Assembly: GCF_021165935.1 (NCBI RefSeq) | Contig: NZ_CP088953.1 | Coordinates: 2,155,501 to 2,219,500, forward strand | From: Microbulbifer elongatus | GTDB lineage: Bacteria > Pseudomonadota > Gammaproteobacteria > Pseudomonadales > Cellvibrionaceae | Reading direction: 5' to 3' | DNA: 64,000 nucleotides | Shown here: positions 41,347-51,151 of the stretch, one piece after another | Layout: each line of letters begins with the position of its first letter | Position numbering within the stretch: position 1 is the first letter of the stretch | Notes under the pieces: generated by a model | What the model saw: the letters and a program-made list of their open reading frames with translations, nothing else | Databases searched by the model: none | What the model was told of the DNA's origin: nothing | Program-made: the position numbers and the translations under genes

Positions 41347-42141
41347 ATGGCGGCGATTCAACGAGACCCGATACTGGACTTCACGGGGAAAGCGGCGCTT
41401 ATAACCGGCGCTGCCAGCGGTTTCGGCGCATTGTTGGCCGAAGAACTGGGGCGGCGTGGCGCGCGCCTGGTGCTTGGGGATATCAATGACGCCGGTCTGG
41501 CGCCGGTGGTTGAAAAGCTGACCCTGCTCGGCGCTGAAGTGCGGGCGATTGCCTGCGATGTGTCGGTGGAAGCTGATTGCGCCGCAATGGTTGCACTGGC
41601 TGAGGAAAGCTTCGGCGGCTTGGATATCGCGGTCAATAATGCTGGTATCGCGCCGCCACTGCAGTACTTTGAAGAAGTGGACGAAGAAACCTTCGACCTG
41701 CAACATCGGGTCAATGTGAAAGGGGTCTTCTTTGGAATGAAACACCAGCTTAAGCGGATGCGGCGTCAGGGAAGCGGTGCGATCCTGAATGTCAGTTCCA
41801 TGGCCGGAATTGGTGGTGCGCCGAAAGCTTCACCCTATGCGGCAGCCAAGCATTCGGTGGTGGGGCTCACGCGTACCGCGGCGGTTGAGTACGCCCGGCA
41901 CAACGTGCGTGTAAACGCCATATGTCCCTTCTTTACCCTGACACCCATGATTACCGGAATGCAGGCCCCCGAAGGTTTGACTCTGGAGCAGGTGCACGCG
42001 GTCTTCGCCGCAGGGTGCCCGATGAAACGGCTGGGGAAACCTGAGGAAGTCGTCAGCGCGATGTTGATGATGTGCTCACCGGCGTTGACCTATGTAACCG
42101 GGCAGACACTCGCTGTGGATGGCGGAGTGTCTGCCTTTTGA
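41347..42141 (+). CDS. Short-chain dehydrogenase/reductase 2 of the acyl-CoA cluster
   Basis: 264 residues. TGAASGFG, NNAG and YAAAK with Ser in NVSSMAG form a complete SDR active site. ATG 41347 lies two bases after the stop of SDR 1, with GGAGGG upstream; the longer open frame from 41299 overlaps SDR 1 and is not needed. Probably the last gene of the operon, and a second redox step of the same pathway. Confidence 0.88.
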   Translation: MAAIQRDPILDFTGKAALITGAASGFGALLAEELGRRGARLVLGDINDAGLAPVVEKLTLLGAEVRAIACDVSVEADCAAMVALAEESFGGLDIAVNNAGIAPPLQYFEEVDEETFDLQHRVNVKGVFFGMKHQLKRMRRQGSGAILNVSSMAGIGGAPKASPYAAAKHSVVGLTRTAAVEYARHNVRVNAICPFFTLTPMITGMQAPEGLTLEQVHAVFAAGCPMKRLGKPEEVVSAMLMMCSPALTYVTGQTLAVDGGVSAF

Positions 42142-42162
42142 CCTGCAATGGCGGTGACCGGA

Positions 42163-42633
42163 TCAGGGTAGGATGCGGCAATGTTGCCGGGCTTTGCTGA
42201 CCAGGTCGTCAGGCAGGCTAGCCTTCGCTACCGAATGTTTCTGGCGCCGCCACTCTGCACACAGCTGCATGTAGCTGCCGGCGTTCACTTCCGTTCGCAG
42301 CGTGTGCCACGGGTCGGTATTGACCTTGATGGTAGCGGGTTTTGCCCGGTAGCGCTCCAGTCCTCGGGGAGTCGTGTGGTCACCCTCAGGGAGGGCAACT
42401 CCACCGGGTGCCGCACCGATATACTGCGCCGGGTGCAGCAGAACGATCACGATCGCCAGAGCACTACAGGTGGACGCGGCTTTGGAAAGCAGGCCGCCGC
42501 TTTGCCGGCGTGATCGCGGTTTCAGGGGTTTTACACCGCGAATACCTGCGAGTATTTTGTCATCCAGCGCGACAGGGGCCCGAAGTTCTTCGACAGCGCG
42601 CCGATACGATGTTTCCCAGTGATCACTACTCAT
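42163..42633 (-). CDS. Single-pass membrane protein coupled to the sigma factor (possible anti-sigma factor)
   Basis: 156 residues: a cytoplasmic N-terminus of about 50 residues, one membrane segment (ACSALAIVIVLLHPA) and a periplasmic C-terminus with two cysteines. No known domain is recognised. Its ATG overlaps the sigma-factor stop codon (ATGA), and size, topology and coupling fit an anti-sigma factor. That role is inferred from context only. Confidence 0.6.
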   Translation of the reverse strand: MSSDHWETSYRRAVEELRAPVALDDKILAGIRGVKPLKPRSRRQSGGLLSKAASTCSALAIVIVLLHPAQYIGAAPGGVALPEGDHTTPRGLERYRAKPATIKVNTDPWHTLRTEVNAGSYMQLCAEWRRQKHSVAKASLPDDLVSKARQHCRILP

Positions 42634-43337
42634 GCTCGCGCTGCCTCAACCGAAGAATTCGCCGTGGTGGGGTTGCCTGTACCTGAGCCATCCGAAGATT
42701 TGCGGGGGCTCCATGGGAAGCGCGCTCGCGACTTGCGGGGAGCTTCCGCACGCTCGGTCGTTACTTGCGCGGCCGCTTCCATTTCCGCCGCCTCTCTGGC
42801 GAGTGTGATACTGGATTTCCAGGGTTTACGGACACTGCCGTGGAGGTTAAAGGCTACCGATTGGCGCCCGTGTGCGAGCTCCTGCCGGCACACCGATAAA
42901 GAAATTCGCTCGATGTCAGCAATGGTGGCCAGGGACAGCTTACATTCATTAAACAGCAGGAAAATATTCCGCTGTCGGCGCGGCAACTGCTGTACCGCAC
43001 TGAGTACATCAGAGGACTCAACAGCGGACTGTAACGGCGATTCCGCTGCACCATCTGCTTTCACATTTGGATCAACGGTATTGAGCACTTTATGCAGCCG
43101 GGTATAGAGCCAGTTCTTCAGACGCTGGCCGTGCAGGCTCGGCGGCTCCTGCAGCAGCGTGAGCCAGAATTCTTCCATGAGCAGATTGCAGCGCTCCAGA
43201 TTCATCTGCGCGCAGTAGCGAAACAGTGGATCCCTGTAGCGTTGGTAAATTTCACGAAAAGCTTTTGGATTACGTGTACTGCGATACTGCTGCAGTAAGT
43301 CTTCATCACTGAGACTGCACAACTTCTCCGCAAACAT
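42630..43337 (-). CDS. ECF-like sigma-70 family RNA polymerase sigma factor
   Basis: 235 residues. Region 2 is FREIYQRYRDPLFRYC (residues about 28-45), and region 4 spans LPRRQRNIFLLFNECKLSLA to HGRQS with a helix-turn-helix. A basic Ser/Arg-rich tail of about 60 residues follows region 4 and is unusual. ATG 43337 has a perfect AAGGAGG 8 nt upstream. It is transcribed together with a membrane protein that may hold it at the membrane. Confidence 0.8.
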   Translation of the reverse strand: MFAEKLCSLSDEDLLQQYRSTRNPKAFREIYQRYRDPLFRYCAQMNLERCNLLMEEFWLTLLQEPPSLHGQRLKNWLYTRLHKVLNTVDPNVKADGAAESPLQSAVESSDVLSAVQQLPRRQRNIFLLFNECKLSLATIADIERISLSVCRQELAHGRQSVAFNLHGSVRKPWKSSITLAREAAEMEAAAQVTTERAEAPRKSRARFPWSPRKSSDGSGTGNPTTANSSVEAARA

Positions 43338-43395
43338 GGGATTTGCCTCCTTGGCTCCAATTCCCAATGTTAATTACTCGGTTGCACACCTCCCG

Positions 43396-43408
43396 AAGGT
43401 TCCGTTCC
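43396..43408 (-). promoter_or_regulatory. Tandem GGAAC motifs upstream of the sigma-factor gene
   Basis: On the minus strand GGAAC occurs twice in a row (GGAACGGAACCTT), about 60 nt before the sigma-factor start. GGAAC is the -35 core of many ECF promoters, so autoregulation is possible. I could not identify a convincing -10 element. Confidence 0.3.
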
Positions 43409-43489
43409 GGGAGTACATCAATGAACCAGTAAATTATCTGTTAACTTTATTCCGCCGCAGTGTCGATTCGGCGAATACTACCCTCTGAC

Positions 43490-43810
43490 TCAGTGTTTTC
43501 CGTATTTTGAATTTTCTACAGACGTCGTATTTGCGCTGCTTTTCTGGCTGGGAGACTTCTCTGCGGTTCCTGTTACAACTTTTTCATTACGCTGCGGTGG
43601 GTCCCTGAGCTCATCGCGACGTTTGCGCCAGGAGGCAAGGAAGATCGTTCCCAGTCCCAGCAGGATCTCATCCACAAAGGGAAGAAAATCGGGAATGATC
43701 AGGTCGATCAGAAACAGGGCGCAGATCCATTTGAATAACTGCGGGTGCTTGAGTTTACGCGCGTAATTGAGAAACCAACCGACAAAGGCGCTGGGAAGTA
43801 CACGCTTCAT
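43490..43810 (-). CDS. Small membrane protein of the DUF6116 type
   Basis: 106 residues from ATG 43810 (MKRVLPSAFVGWFLNYARKL). A central hydrophobic region FKWICALFLIDLIIPDFLPFVDEILLGLGTIF gives one or two membrane spans, followed by a charged Lys/Arg/Ser tail. I recall this as a small conserved gammaproteobacterial family of unknown function. The frame continues upstream to 43963, but the added residues look non-coding. Confidence 0.65.
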   Translation of the reverse strand: MKRVLPSAFVGWFLNYARKLKHPQLFKWICALFLIDLIIPDFLPFVDEILLGLGTIFLASWRKRRDELRDPPQRNEKVVTGTAEKSPSQKSSANTTSVENSKYGKH

Positions 43811-43987
43811 AAACTGTGTAAAACTGCTTTGAGGACCGTGTTGGGAGTATAGCGCGGGGCGGCTAGACCGGTATCCGGGCAAAAGGTTCCGTGTATGAAA
43901 AAGCGCAAGGGTTGGCGTCAAAATCTCACTGTGATGTAAACCCCGCGCAGTAATGCGGCGCAACAGTAGACTGAAAATTGAGCAATT

Positions 43988-45070
43988 TCAGGTGTTGCGG
44001 GATGATCGGTAGCGCAGGGGCAGCGGCAACTGCTCTGGCCCTAAATCGGCGCGTAAATCTTTGAGTTTGATCCCTACGCCAAGCAGACGAATGGGCTCAT
44101 TGCGCTTTTCCCAGCACTGTTGTAACAGCTGCTTGAATTCACTGATGCGGCCTGCCTTGCTGGCTCGCTCGTGGGTCGATTGGGTAAAGTCTGCGTACTT
44201 CACCTTCACGATCGCGCCGGCAATCTCATAGCGGTCGCCGAGTTTTTCAAGCCGCTCCTGCAGACGGCCGTACAAACCCACCAGCTCTTCCTGCCAGGCT
44301 TCCAGCTGAACCAGGTCTGAGCGGAATGTACACTCCACACTGACACTTTTTCGGGATCCATCACTGCTGACAGCCCTGTCATCGATACCGCGACACAGGT
44401 GGTACAGGCGATTACCGAATTTGCCGTATTTTTGCACCATCTCCACCAGGGTGAACCGCCGTAAATCACTGCAGGTGCGGATTCCCTCCCGTTGCATCTT
44501 TTCTGCGGTTACACGCCCGACACCGTGGATCTTGTGGATCGGAAGCCGCAAAACAAAGTCTTCTACCGCGTTGGGGTGTATCACCGTAAGTCCGTCCGGT
44601 TTCTGCCAGTCACTGGCGATTTTGGCGAGGAATTTGTTCGGCGCGACACCTGCAGAAATCGTAATCCCCAGGTCTTTGTGCACTCTTGCGCGAATTTCTC
44701 TGGCGATCAAAGTTGCACTGCCATTGCAGTGATTACTCTCTGAAACATCGAGGTATGCCTCATCCAGAGAGAGTGGTTCTATAAAGTCCGTATAAGATAG
44801 AAAGATCGCCCGAATCTGCGCGCTCACTTCCCGATATTTTTTCATGTTGCCCGGCACTACAATCAGATCAGGGCACAGCTTCTTGGCGTGTGCAGTCGGC
44901 ATCGCCGAGCGTACGCCAAAACTGCGTGCCTCGTAGTTACAGGTGGAGATTACGCCCCTGCGATCACTGGCTCCGCCCACGGCAATGGGGCGCCCGCGTA
45001 AATTGGGGTCGTCCCGCATCTCTACCGAGGCGTAGAAGCAATCGCAGTCGCAGTGGATGATTTTGCGCAT
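43988..45070 (-). CDS. dinB: DNA polymerase IV (Y family)
   Basis: 360 residues. MRKIIHCDCDCFYASVEMRD carries the first catalytic Asp, and PLSLDEAYLDV the Asp/Glu pair; a helix-hairpin-helix follows (IHKIHGVGRVTAEKM). The C-terminus has QLPLPL, a likely beta-clamp-binding motif. It performs error-prone translesion synthesis. ATG 45070 matches the E. coli DinB N-terminus (MRKIIH); the 159 residues open upstream of it are shadow. A LexA-like box and -10 element directly abut the start codon. Confidence 0.95.
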   Translation of the reverse strand: MRKIIHCDCDCFYASVEMRDDPNLRGRPIAVGGASDRRGVISTCNYEARSFGVRSAMPTAHAKKLCPDLIVVPGNMKKYREVSAQIRAIFLSYTDFIEPLSLDEAYLDVSESNHCNGSATLIAREIRARVHKDLGITISAGVAPNKFLAKIASDWQKPDGLTVIHPNAVEDFVLRLPIHKIHGVGRVTAEKMQREGIRTCSDLRRFTLVEMVQKYGKFGNRLYHLCRGIDDRAVSSDGSRKSVSVECTFRSDLVQLEAWQEELVGLYGRLQERLEKLGDRYEIAGAIVKVKYADFTQSTHERASKAGRISEFKQLLQQCWEKRNEPIRLLGVGIKLKDLRADLGPEQLPLPLRYRSSRNT

Positions 45071-45104
45071 GCTGGGATTATATCCAGTATTCGGGCGCAG
45101 CCAA
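45071..45104 (-). promoter_or_regulatory. LexA box overlapping the dinB promoter
   Basis: CTGGGATTATATCCAG (45072-45087) fits the CTG-N10-CAG SOS box. Within it, read on the minus strand, is TATAAT (45082-45077), with TTGGCT (45104-45099) 16 nt upstream as a -35. Transcription would start about at the A of the dinB ATG, 6 nt after the -10, so the message may be leaderless; no ribosome site is visible. Confidence 0.7.
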
Positions 45105-45142
45105 CCAGATTCTGAGCCGGCCTGGCGAGAAGAGAGGTGGAT

Positions 45143-45679
45143 ATGAGCAATATGCCTTTGGTCAATAGCACGACCGGTATACCGAATGAAACGCAGGTGA
45201 CAGCGGTGCTGGACGATGTGCGTACCCAATTGGGCTCTGTGCCCAACCTGTTCCGTGCCTACGCCAACAATCCGACCATCCTGGCACAGCTGTGGGAGCG
45301 CTATCAGCACGTCATGTTGACGGGCCACCTGTCTCCAAAGCTCAAGGAAGGGATTGCCCTGATGATCGCGTCGGACGAACATAGCGATTACGGCATTTCC
45401 CAGCACAGTGCCCTGTTGCAAAAACTGGGGGTTGCGCCCGACGAAGTGTTGCGCATCCGTACCGATCCGGACCATGCCCACTACGACCAGAAAGAACACG
45501 CGCTGCTGGAGGTGGCGCGCCACGGAAACAACAGCCCTCACGATCACGGTGATCGGGTACTCGAGGCTGCCCGGGAGGCGGGTGCCAGTGATGCAGAAAT
45601 TCTGGAGGCGCTGGCGGTTGGTGGGTTAGCCGCGGAGCTAAGTCATGCGGCTGCGTTTTTAGACATTTCGCCAGATTGA
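45143..45679 (+). CDS. Carboxymuconolactone decarboxylase/AhpD-fold protein lacking the CxxC pair
   Basis: 178 residues of all-helical AhpD-like fold: PNLFRAYANNPTILAQLWERY, then LSPKLKEGIALMIA. In peroxidase-type members a CxxCxxxH motif follows; here the segment is SDEHSDYGISQHSALL, keeping the histidines but without cysteine. Redox activity of the usual kind is therefore doubtful. AGAGG lies 5 nt before ATG 45143. Divergent from dinB; function unknown. Confidence 0.75.
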   Translation: MSNMPLVNSTTGIPNETQVTAVLDDVRTQLGSVPNLFRAYANNPTILAQLWERYQHVMLTGHLSPKLKEGIALMIASDEHSDYGISQHSALLQKLGVAPDEVLRIRTDPDHAHYDQKEHALLEVARHGNNSPHDHGDRVLEAAREAGASDAEILEALAVGGLAAELSHAAAFLDISPD

Positions 45680-45715
45680 GAGCGCGGGCTTTCTCTCCGA
45701 CCGTGGCCAGTCAAT

Positions 45716-45745
45716 AAAAAAGCCGTCTCGAAAGACGGCTTTTTG
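45716..45745. terminator. Bidirectional terminator between the CMD-like gene and fdxA
   Basis: AGCCGTCT (45721-45728) pairs with AGACGGCT (45733-45740) around CGAA, with A5 before and T5 after, so it works on both strands for these converging genes. Confidence 0.9.
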
Positions 45746-45763
45746 TTGCGATTTTAGCGGTGC

Positions 45764-46087
45764 TTAGCGCTCCAGGTACTGTAATTTCCCGGTCTTCCCA
45801 TCCCACTCTTCCGCATCCGGCAGTGGATCTTTCTTCTCGGTGATGTTTGGCCAGACTTCCGACAGTTCCGCATTCAGCTCGATGTATTCCTGCTGATCGT
45901 CCGGCACTTCGTCTTCGGAGAAGATGGCATTGGCCGGGCACTCGGGCTCACACAGGGCGCAGTCAATACATTCGTCCGGGTGGATCACCAGGAAGTTGGG
46001 GCCTTCGTAGAAGCAGTCTACCGGGCAAACTTCCACACAGTCGGTGTATTTGCACTTGATGCAGTTTTCCCCAATTACGAATGTCAT
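45764..46087 (-). CDS. fdxA: Seven-iron ferredoxin
   Basis: 107 residues. Two cluster motifs are visible: [18 protein letters not shown] for the first cluster (3Fe-4S in this family) and [12 protein letters not shown] for the 4Fe-4S cluster. The acidic C-terminal extension ending in [12 protein letters not shown] is typical of the Azotobacter FdI/FdxA type. It carries electrons in the cytoplasm. GAGGG stands 6 nt before the ATG. Confidence 0.95.
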   Translation of the reverse strand: MTFVIGENCIKCKYTDCVEVCPVDCFYEGPNFLVIHPDECIDCALCEPECPANAIFSEDEVPDDQQEYIELNAELSEVWPNITEKKDPLPDAEEWDGKTGKLQYLER

Positions 46088-46229
46088 GCTTGTCCCTCGA
46101 TAATGCTGATGCGTCGCCGCTGCCCGGTCGGCTCCGCGTGCCGGAACCGGACCTTATTCTTGAAAGCTGCGGATTTTAGCAATAACTGGCGCGAATTGTA
46201 GTGGCTTTTGAGTCGAATTGGTTGGGTGC

Positions 46230-48884
46230 TTATAACAGTTTGCGCAGGGCGTAGAGCTGTTCCAGGGCCTGGCGCGGGGTCAGGTCGTCCGGGTCCAGCC
46301 CTTCCAGGGCCTCTACTGCCGGGTGCGGGACGCTGCCAAACAGGTCTACCTGTGCCGGCGCGGCGGGCTTGGGCGGTGCTGCCGGGGCTGGAGTCGGGGC
46401 GGGCACCGGTTCCGGGGGCGGGTTCATTGCCTGCGGTTGCGGCGCACCCGGACCCGAGTCGCGGGTGGTGTGCCCCGCTTCCAGGGCGGCCAGCCGGGCC
46501 TTGGCTTCTTCCAGAACTTCCTGGGGAATCCCGGCGAGCTTGGCGACCTGCAGACCGTAACTCTTGGATGCCGGTCCTTCCTGGATGCGGTGCAGGAATA
46601 CGATGGAGTCCCCGTGCTCGGTGGCATTCAGGTGGATGTTGGCCGCATCCGGGCATTGCTGGGGCAGTTCGGTCAGCTCGAAATAGTGGGTGGCAAACAG
46701 GGTAAAGGCGCGCACCTTGTCGGCGAGGAAGTGGGCGCAGGCCCAGGCCAGAGAGAGACCGTCGTAGGTGCTGGTGCCGCGGCCGATCTCGTCCATCAGA
46801 ATCAGACTGTGTTCACTGGCGTTGCGCAGGATATTGGCGGTCTCGGTCATCTCCACCATAAAGGTGGAGCGACCACCGGCGAGATCGTCGGCGCTGCCGA
46901 TGCGGGTAAAGATACGGTCCAGCAGGCCGATTCGGGCGCTGTCGGCGGGTACAAAGCTGCCGCAGTGGGCGAGCAGGGCGATCAGCGCGGTCTGCCGCAT
47001 GTACGTCGATTTACCGCCCATGTTCGGGCCGGTAATCACCAGCATGCGGCGGCTCTCGTGCAGCTCGATATCGTTGGCCACAAACGGATCGTCCAGCACC
47101 TGTTCCACTACCGGGTGGCGGCCGCCTTCCACGTGAATGCCGAGGGCCTCACTCAGCTCTGGCTGGATCAGGCGTAACTGGTCGGCGCGCTCGGCCATAT
47201 TGGCCAGTACGTCCAGTTGCGACACCGCCGCAGCGGCGGTCTGCAATTCCGCAAGGGATTCGTTCAGGGTAGTGAGTAGTTCTTCATACAGGAACTTCTC
47301 CCGGGCCAGGGCGCGGCTCTTGGCAGACAGCGCCTTGTCTTCAAACTCTTTCAGCTCCGGGGTGATGAAACGCTCGGCGTTTTTCAGGGTCTGGCGGCGG
47401 ATATAGTCCGCCGGTGCCTTGTCGCTCTGGCCGCGGCTGATCTCGATAAAGTAGCCGTGCACCCGGTTGTAGCCCACCTTCAGGGTGGGGATGCCGGTGC
47501 GCTCTTTCTCGCGCACTTCCAGCTGTACCAAATAGTCGCCGGCGTTTTCGCTGATACCGCGCAGCTCGTCCAGCTCCTCGTCGAAGCCTTCGGCAATCAC
47601 GCCGCCATCGCGCAGCACTACCGGTGGGTTTTCCACCACCGCGCGCTGTAACAGCTCGACGGTTTGTGGCCACTCACCTATCTCTGTGCTGAGCTGCGCG
47701 AGCAGTGGGGCATCGGTCTCGGACAATTGGCGTTGCAGTTCCGGGAACTGGGACAGGGACATGCCCAGGCGGGACAGGTCCCGCGGGCGCGCGGAGCGCA
47801 GGGCTAGGCGGCCAAGGATGCGCTCCATATCGCCGATGGGTTTCAGGGCTTCCCGCAATGGCTCAAAGCGGTAGTCCTCGATCAGCGCGGTGATTGCCTG
47901 CTGGCGCTGTTGCAGGGTATGTAGATTGCGCAGGGGATTGTTCAACCAGCGGCGCAGCAGCCGGCTGCCCATGGCGGTTTTACAGGCGTCGAAGACGGAT
48001 AGCAGGGTGTTGTCGTCGCCGCCGTTGAGATTGGTATCGATTTCCAGGTTGCGACGGCTGGCGGGGTCCAGGGCCACAGTGTCTTCGCTGCGTTCGGTGC
48101 GCAGGGTGCGGATATGGGGCAGTTCGGTGCGCTGGGTATCGCGGGCGTACTGCAGCAGGCAACCGGCGGCACAGAGTGCCGCCTGCATATGGCTGCAGCC
48201 AAAGGCCTCCAGGTCCATGGTGCCGAACTGGCGATTGAGCAGGCGCAGGGCGCTTTCCAGATCGAACTCCCAGGGGGCGCGGCGACGCATGCCCGGGCGC
48301 CGCTCGATTTCTACCGGTAGGGTAAGGTCTTCGGAAACCAGCAGTTCAGTGGGGCTGTAGCGCTGCACCTGTTCGGCGAGGTCTTCCAGGGTTTCCACTT
48401 CCTGTACGGCGAAATGGCCGGTGCCCACATCCAGCAGTGCCAGGCCGAATTTCTCGCCGACGAGGACGGTGGCTGCCAGCAGATTGTCCCGGCGTTCGTT
48501 CAGCAGGGCCTCATCGGTCACCGTGCCCGGGGTGACGATACGCACCACCTTGCGCTCCACCGGCCCCTTGGAGGTGGCCGGGTCACCGATCTGTTCGGCG
48601 ATGGCGACGGACACCCCGGCCTTGATCAGCCTCGCCAGATAGCCCTCCGCCGCGTGGTAGGGAATACCCGCCATGGGAATCGGCTGACCACCGGACTTGC
48701 CGCGGGCGGTCAGGGTCACATCCAGCAGCTCCGCCGCGCGTTTGGCATCGTCGTAAAACAGCTCGTAGAAATCGCCCATCCGGTAAAACACCAGCTCCTG
48801 GGGGTGCTCAGCCTTGATCTTCAGGTACTGGACCATCATCGGCGTGTGTTCGGGCTTGGCGGTTTTCGCGGCAGTTGCGGGCAT
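46230..48884 (-). CDS. mutS: DNA mismatch repair protein MutS
   Basis: 884 residues. [15 protein letters not shown] holds the Phe-x-Glu mismatch-reading motif; [13 protein letters not shown] is Walker A and [15 protein letters not shown]alker B with the signature region. A Pro/Ala-rich linker (residues about 800-850) joins the C-terminal tetramerisation segment, which ends [17 protein letters not shown]. It recognises mispairs and recruits MutL. The gene lies upstream of fdxA on the same strand, as in several gammaproteobacteria. Confidence 0.97.
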   Translation of the reverse strand: MPATAAKTAKPEHTPMMVQYLKIKAEHPQELVFYRMGDFYELFYDDAKRAAELLDVTLTARGKSGGQPIPMAGIPYHAAEGYLARLIKAGVSVAIAEQIGDPATSKGPVERKVVRIVTPGTVTDEALLNERRDNLLAATVLVGEKFGLALLDVGTGHFAVQEVETLEDLAEQVQRYSPTELLVSEDLTLPVEIERRPGMRRRAPWEFDLESALRLLNRQFGTMDLEAFGCSHMQAALCAAGCLLQYARDTQRTELPHIRTLRTERSEDTVALDPASRRNLEIDTNLNGGDDNTLLSVFDACKTAMGSRLLRRWLNNPLRNLHTLQQRQQAITALIEDYRFEPLREALKPIGDMERILGRLALRSARPRDLSRLGMSLSQFPELQRQLSETDAPLLAQLSTEIGEWPQTVELLQRAVVENPPVVLRDGGVIAEGFDEELDELRGISENAGDYLVQLEVREKERTGIPTLKVGYNRVHGYFIEISRGQSDKAPADYIRRQTLKNAERFITPELKEFEDKALSAKSRALAREKFLYEELLTTLNESLAELQTAAAAVSQLDVLANMAERADQLRLIQPELSEALGIHVEGGRHPVVEQVLDDPFVANDIELHESRRMLVITGPNMGGKSTYMRQTALIALLAHCGSFVPADSARIGLLDRIFTRIGSADDLAGGRSTFMVEMTETANILRNASEHSLILMDEIGRGTSTYDGLSLAWACAHFLADKVRAFTLFATHYFELTELPQQCPDAANIHLNATEHGDSIVFLHRIQEGPASKSYGLQVAKLAGIPQEVLEEAKARLAALEAGHTTRDSGPGAPQPQAMNPPPEPVPAPTPAPAAPPKPAAPAQVDLFGSVPHPAVEALEGLDPDDLTPRQALEQLYALRKLL

Positions 48885-49098
48885 TTGTGAAAAATTCTTG
48901 TTAAATCATTGGGTTATCTATGGGGGTAAGCGTGATTCACCCCGTTGCAGGGTGCCTCGAGCAAGCCGCTAAGGATACCAAAGCGCCACTGCTGAGACTA
49001 TCGGGTTGGAGGCGGGGGGGGGGGAACTCAGGGGGCCCATGAGAAAAAGCCACCGATGGGTGTCGGTAGCTTTTCCCATAGGTTATCGCTATGTGCGA

Positions 49099-50889
49099 TC
49101 AATTGACCGGTGTCAGGACAACCTTGTCACCATTCCATTGCCAGGCGCTGTTGCCAGTGCTCTGTACACGCAAGGTATGGGTGCCCGGGGGCAGGGCAAT
49201 CGAGGAGGGAAGGGTGAAGTTCACGTAGCTTTCCCAGTCGCCGGTATTGCTGATGGCGATAGAGCCCACATTTTGGCCATCGATGGAAACCTGGGCGTTG
49301 ATATCTCCAGACATCGGAGTTGCTGCCGCAAGGGTAAGCCCGTAATTACCGCTAGTGGCTACATCCAGCTGGTACTCCGCCCAATCACCGCTGGTGTTGT
49401 AATTGATGTTACTGCCATTGGGATTGAAGCCCACCACGGAATCGCCCGCTACCGCTGAACCGACTTTGCCGGTGGTGACGAAGTCTGACAACTCTAGTGT
49501 GATGGATTCGGCCGGCCGCTGGGAGGACAGCTTTACAAAGCGGATGGCATCGCCATTCCACTGCCAGGTACTGGTACCGATACTTTTCACCCGGAAGCCA
49601 TAATCACCGGCAGCACTGACCGATACGGTCTGCGCAAACTGGAAGGTCTGGTACGACTCCCAGCCGCCGGTGTTGCCGATTGTGGTGACGAGTGTGCTGC
49701 CGTTAAACTGCAATTCGGCTCCCAGTTCCCCGGCTGAGGGCGAGGCGGTAATCAGCTCTACCCGGTAATCGCCAGCTTCCGGCAGGGTGACGGTGTAATC
49801 GCCCCAGTCGCCGCTGGTGTTGTAGTTGATATTACTGCCATTGCGGTTGAAGCCAGGCACCGTATCGCCGGACACGCTCGCCCCGTCTTTGCCTGTGCTG
49901 TAGAAGTCTCCCAGCTCGACGGTGGTCACGTCGCCTTCGGTGCTGCCACCGGAACTTCCACCTGAACTACCTCCGGAGCTGCTGCCACCGCTGCCGGAGC
50001 CGCCACCGGTTGCCACAGGCTTATAGAAACGCACCCAGTCCACGTTGTAGGTATTGCGATTCGGGTCCGCCAGCTCGGCATCCGTGGGGGTGATACCGTT
50101 GTCCGAGCGCCAGTTCTGATCTTCCATATTGATAATGGCATGCATCGGTTTGCTCAGACCGGTGCCACTGGTAAAGCCGTTGGGGTCGATAATGTCGGGC
50201 CCAGATGCGGTGCGTACCAGCTGCCCATCTACGTAGTATTCCAGATGCCAGGGATCACGCCAGTAAACCCCGACACGATGATAGCCATCTGCCCAACGGG
50301 TGCCGTTGCCATCGGCGTACCAGGTACCGGGATCGGTCGGCTGGTAATCCTGGAATGGCTCGCGGATAAACACGTGGTGCGAAAGGTGCAGGCGTTCGGC
50401 AAACCATTCCTGCCCCGGGCGGTCACTGCCGTAGGCCTCGATCACGTCGATTTCTTCGGTGGAATCCGCGCTCAACAGCCAGAAGTCGGAGGCCAGCACC
50501 ATGTTGCTCAGTTTGGCTCGCGCTTCCATATACAGCGGATAGGTGAGGGTGGTTTTGGAAGTAATACTGCCGAGATATACCTGATTGGTACCCGGTTTGC
50601 GGCCGGATTTGATCTGCAGGCGGCCATTGCTGACCAGTGAGTACTCCGGGTGCCATTCGGTCAGGCCCGGCCCGGTCCAAGGGTTGATAAAGCCCTCTTT
50701 CCAACGTTCGTAAAACGCCGCGCTTTTGCCCGCTGCCGGGGCCTCGTAATTGAAGTCGTCGGAAAGGGGGTGCAGCTCCCAGACCTTGCCTGCGCCCGGG
50801 TCTGCCGGCACCGGGATGCCGTCCCAGTCCGCAGCGGTCGCTGTCCCGCCCAGCATGGATGCGAGCAGGGTGATAGTTAGACGGTTCAT
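49099..50889 (-). CDS. Secreted GH16 beta-agarase with two CBM6-like modules
   Basis: 596 residues. A signal peptide ([19 protein letters not shown]) is followed by a GH16 domain (about 20-290) with the catalytic EEIDVIE: nucleophile Glu146, Asp148, acid/base Glu151. A Gly/Ser linker (about 292-318) leads to two related CBM6-like modules (about 325-450 and 460-596), each with [17 protein letters not shown] and a W-Q-W-NGD near its end. It should cut beta-1,4 bonds in agar to neoagaro-oligosaccharides outside the cell. AGGAG is 8 nt before ATG 50889. It is divergent from a TonB receptor that would take up the products. Agarase rather than another galactanase is judged by resemblance to Microbulbifer enzymes. 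Confidence 0.88.
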   Translation of the reverse strand: MNRLTITLLASMLGGTATAADWDGIPVPADPGAGKVWELHPLSDDFNYEAPAAGKSAAFYERWKEGFINPWTGPGLTEWHPEYSLVSNGRLQIKSGRKPGTNQVYLGSITSKTTLTYPLYMEARAKLSNMVLASDFWLLSADSTEEIDVIEAYGSDRPGQEWFAERLHLSHHVFIREPFQDYQPTDPGTWYADGNGTRWADGYHRVGVYWRDPWHLEYYVDGQLVRTASGPDIIDPNGFTSGTGLSKPMHAIINMEDQNWRSDNGITPTDAELADPNRNTYNVDWVRFYKPVATGGGSGSGGSSSGGSSGGSSGGSTEGDVTTVELGDFYSTGKDGASVSGDTVPGFNRNGSNINYNTSGDWGDYTVTLPEAGDYRVELITASPSAGELGAELQFNGSTLVTTIGNTGGWESYQTFQFAQTVSVSAAGDYGFRVKSIGTSTWQWNGDAIRFVKLSSQRPAESITLELSDFVTTGKVGSAVAGDSVVGFNPNGSNINYNTSGDWAEYQLDVATSGNYGLTLAAATPMSGDINAQVSIDGQNVGSIAISNTGDWESYVNFTLPSSIALPPGTHTLRVQSTGNSAWQWNGDKVVLTPVN

Positions 50890-50951
50890 CACTTTATCTC
50901 CTTGGGGTTTTTTATCGTTATTCCAGCTCACCTTAACGCAACCACTCATCT

Positions 50952-50975
50952 TTGTTAACAATTAACTATTGACAT
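50952..50975 (+). promoter_or_regulatory. Operator-like element A upstream of agarase and TonB receptor 1
   Basis: Palindrome TTGTTAACAA (50952-50961), seven bases, then TTGACA (50969-50974). It matches the element at 60236-60259 in 21 of 24 positions. It lies between the divergent agarase and receptor genes and could control both. The regulator is not identified, and no clear -10 follows. Confidence 0.6.
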
Positions 50976-51151
50976 TGTGTGAGGTGGCGCACAGGATGGC
51001 CATCGCAGTCTGCGATAGGCGGGGCTTTCATCTCCGCTCGCACACTGCACAGGAAAGTTCAACTCAATAACGAATAAGCGCTCGATACTCGGTCACCTGG
51101 CGGCAGGTGTGAGGTCTGAGCTTCGAGCCTCCAGATGGAGAGAGAGCATCC

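Noticed and set aside
45071..45547. N-terminal extension of dinB by 159 residues
   Set aside because: The conserved DinB N-terminus MRKIIH begins at 45070; the upstream frame overlaps the promoter and the divergent gene.
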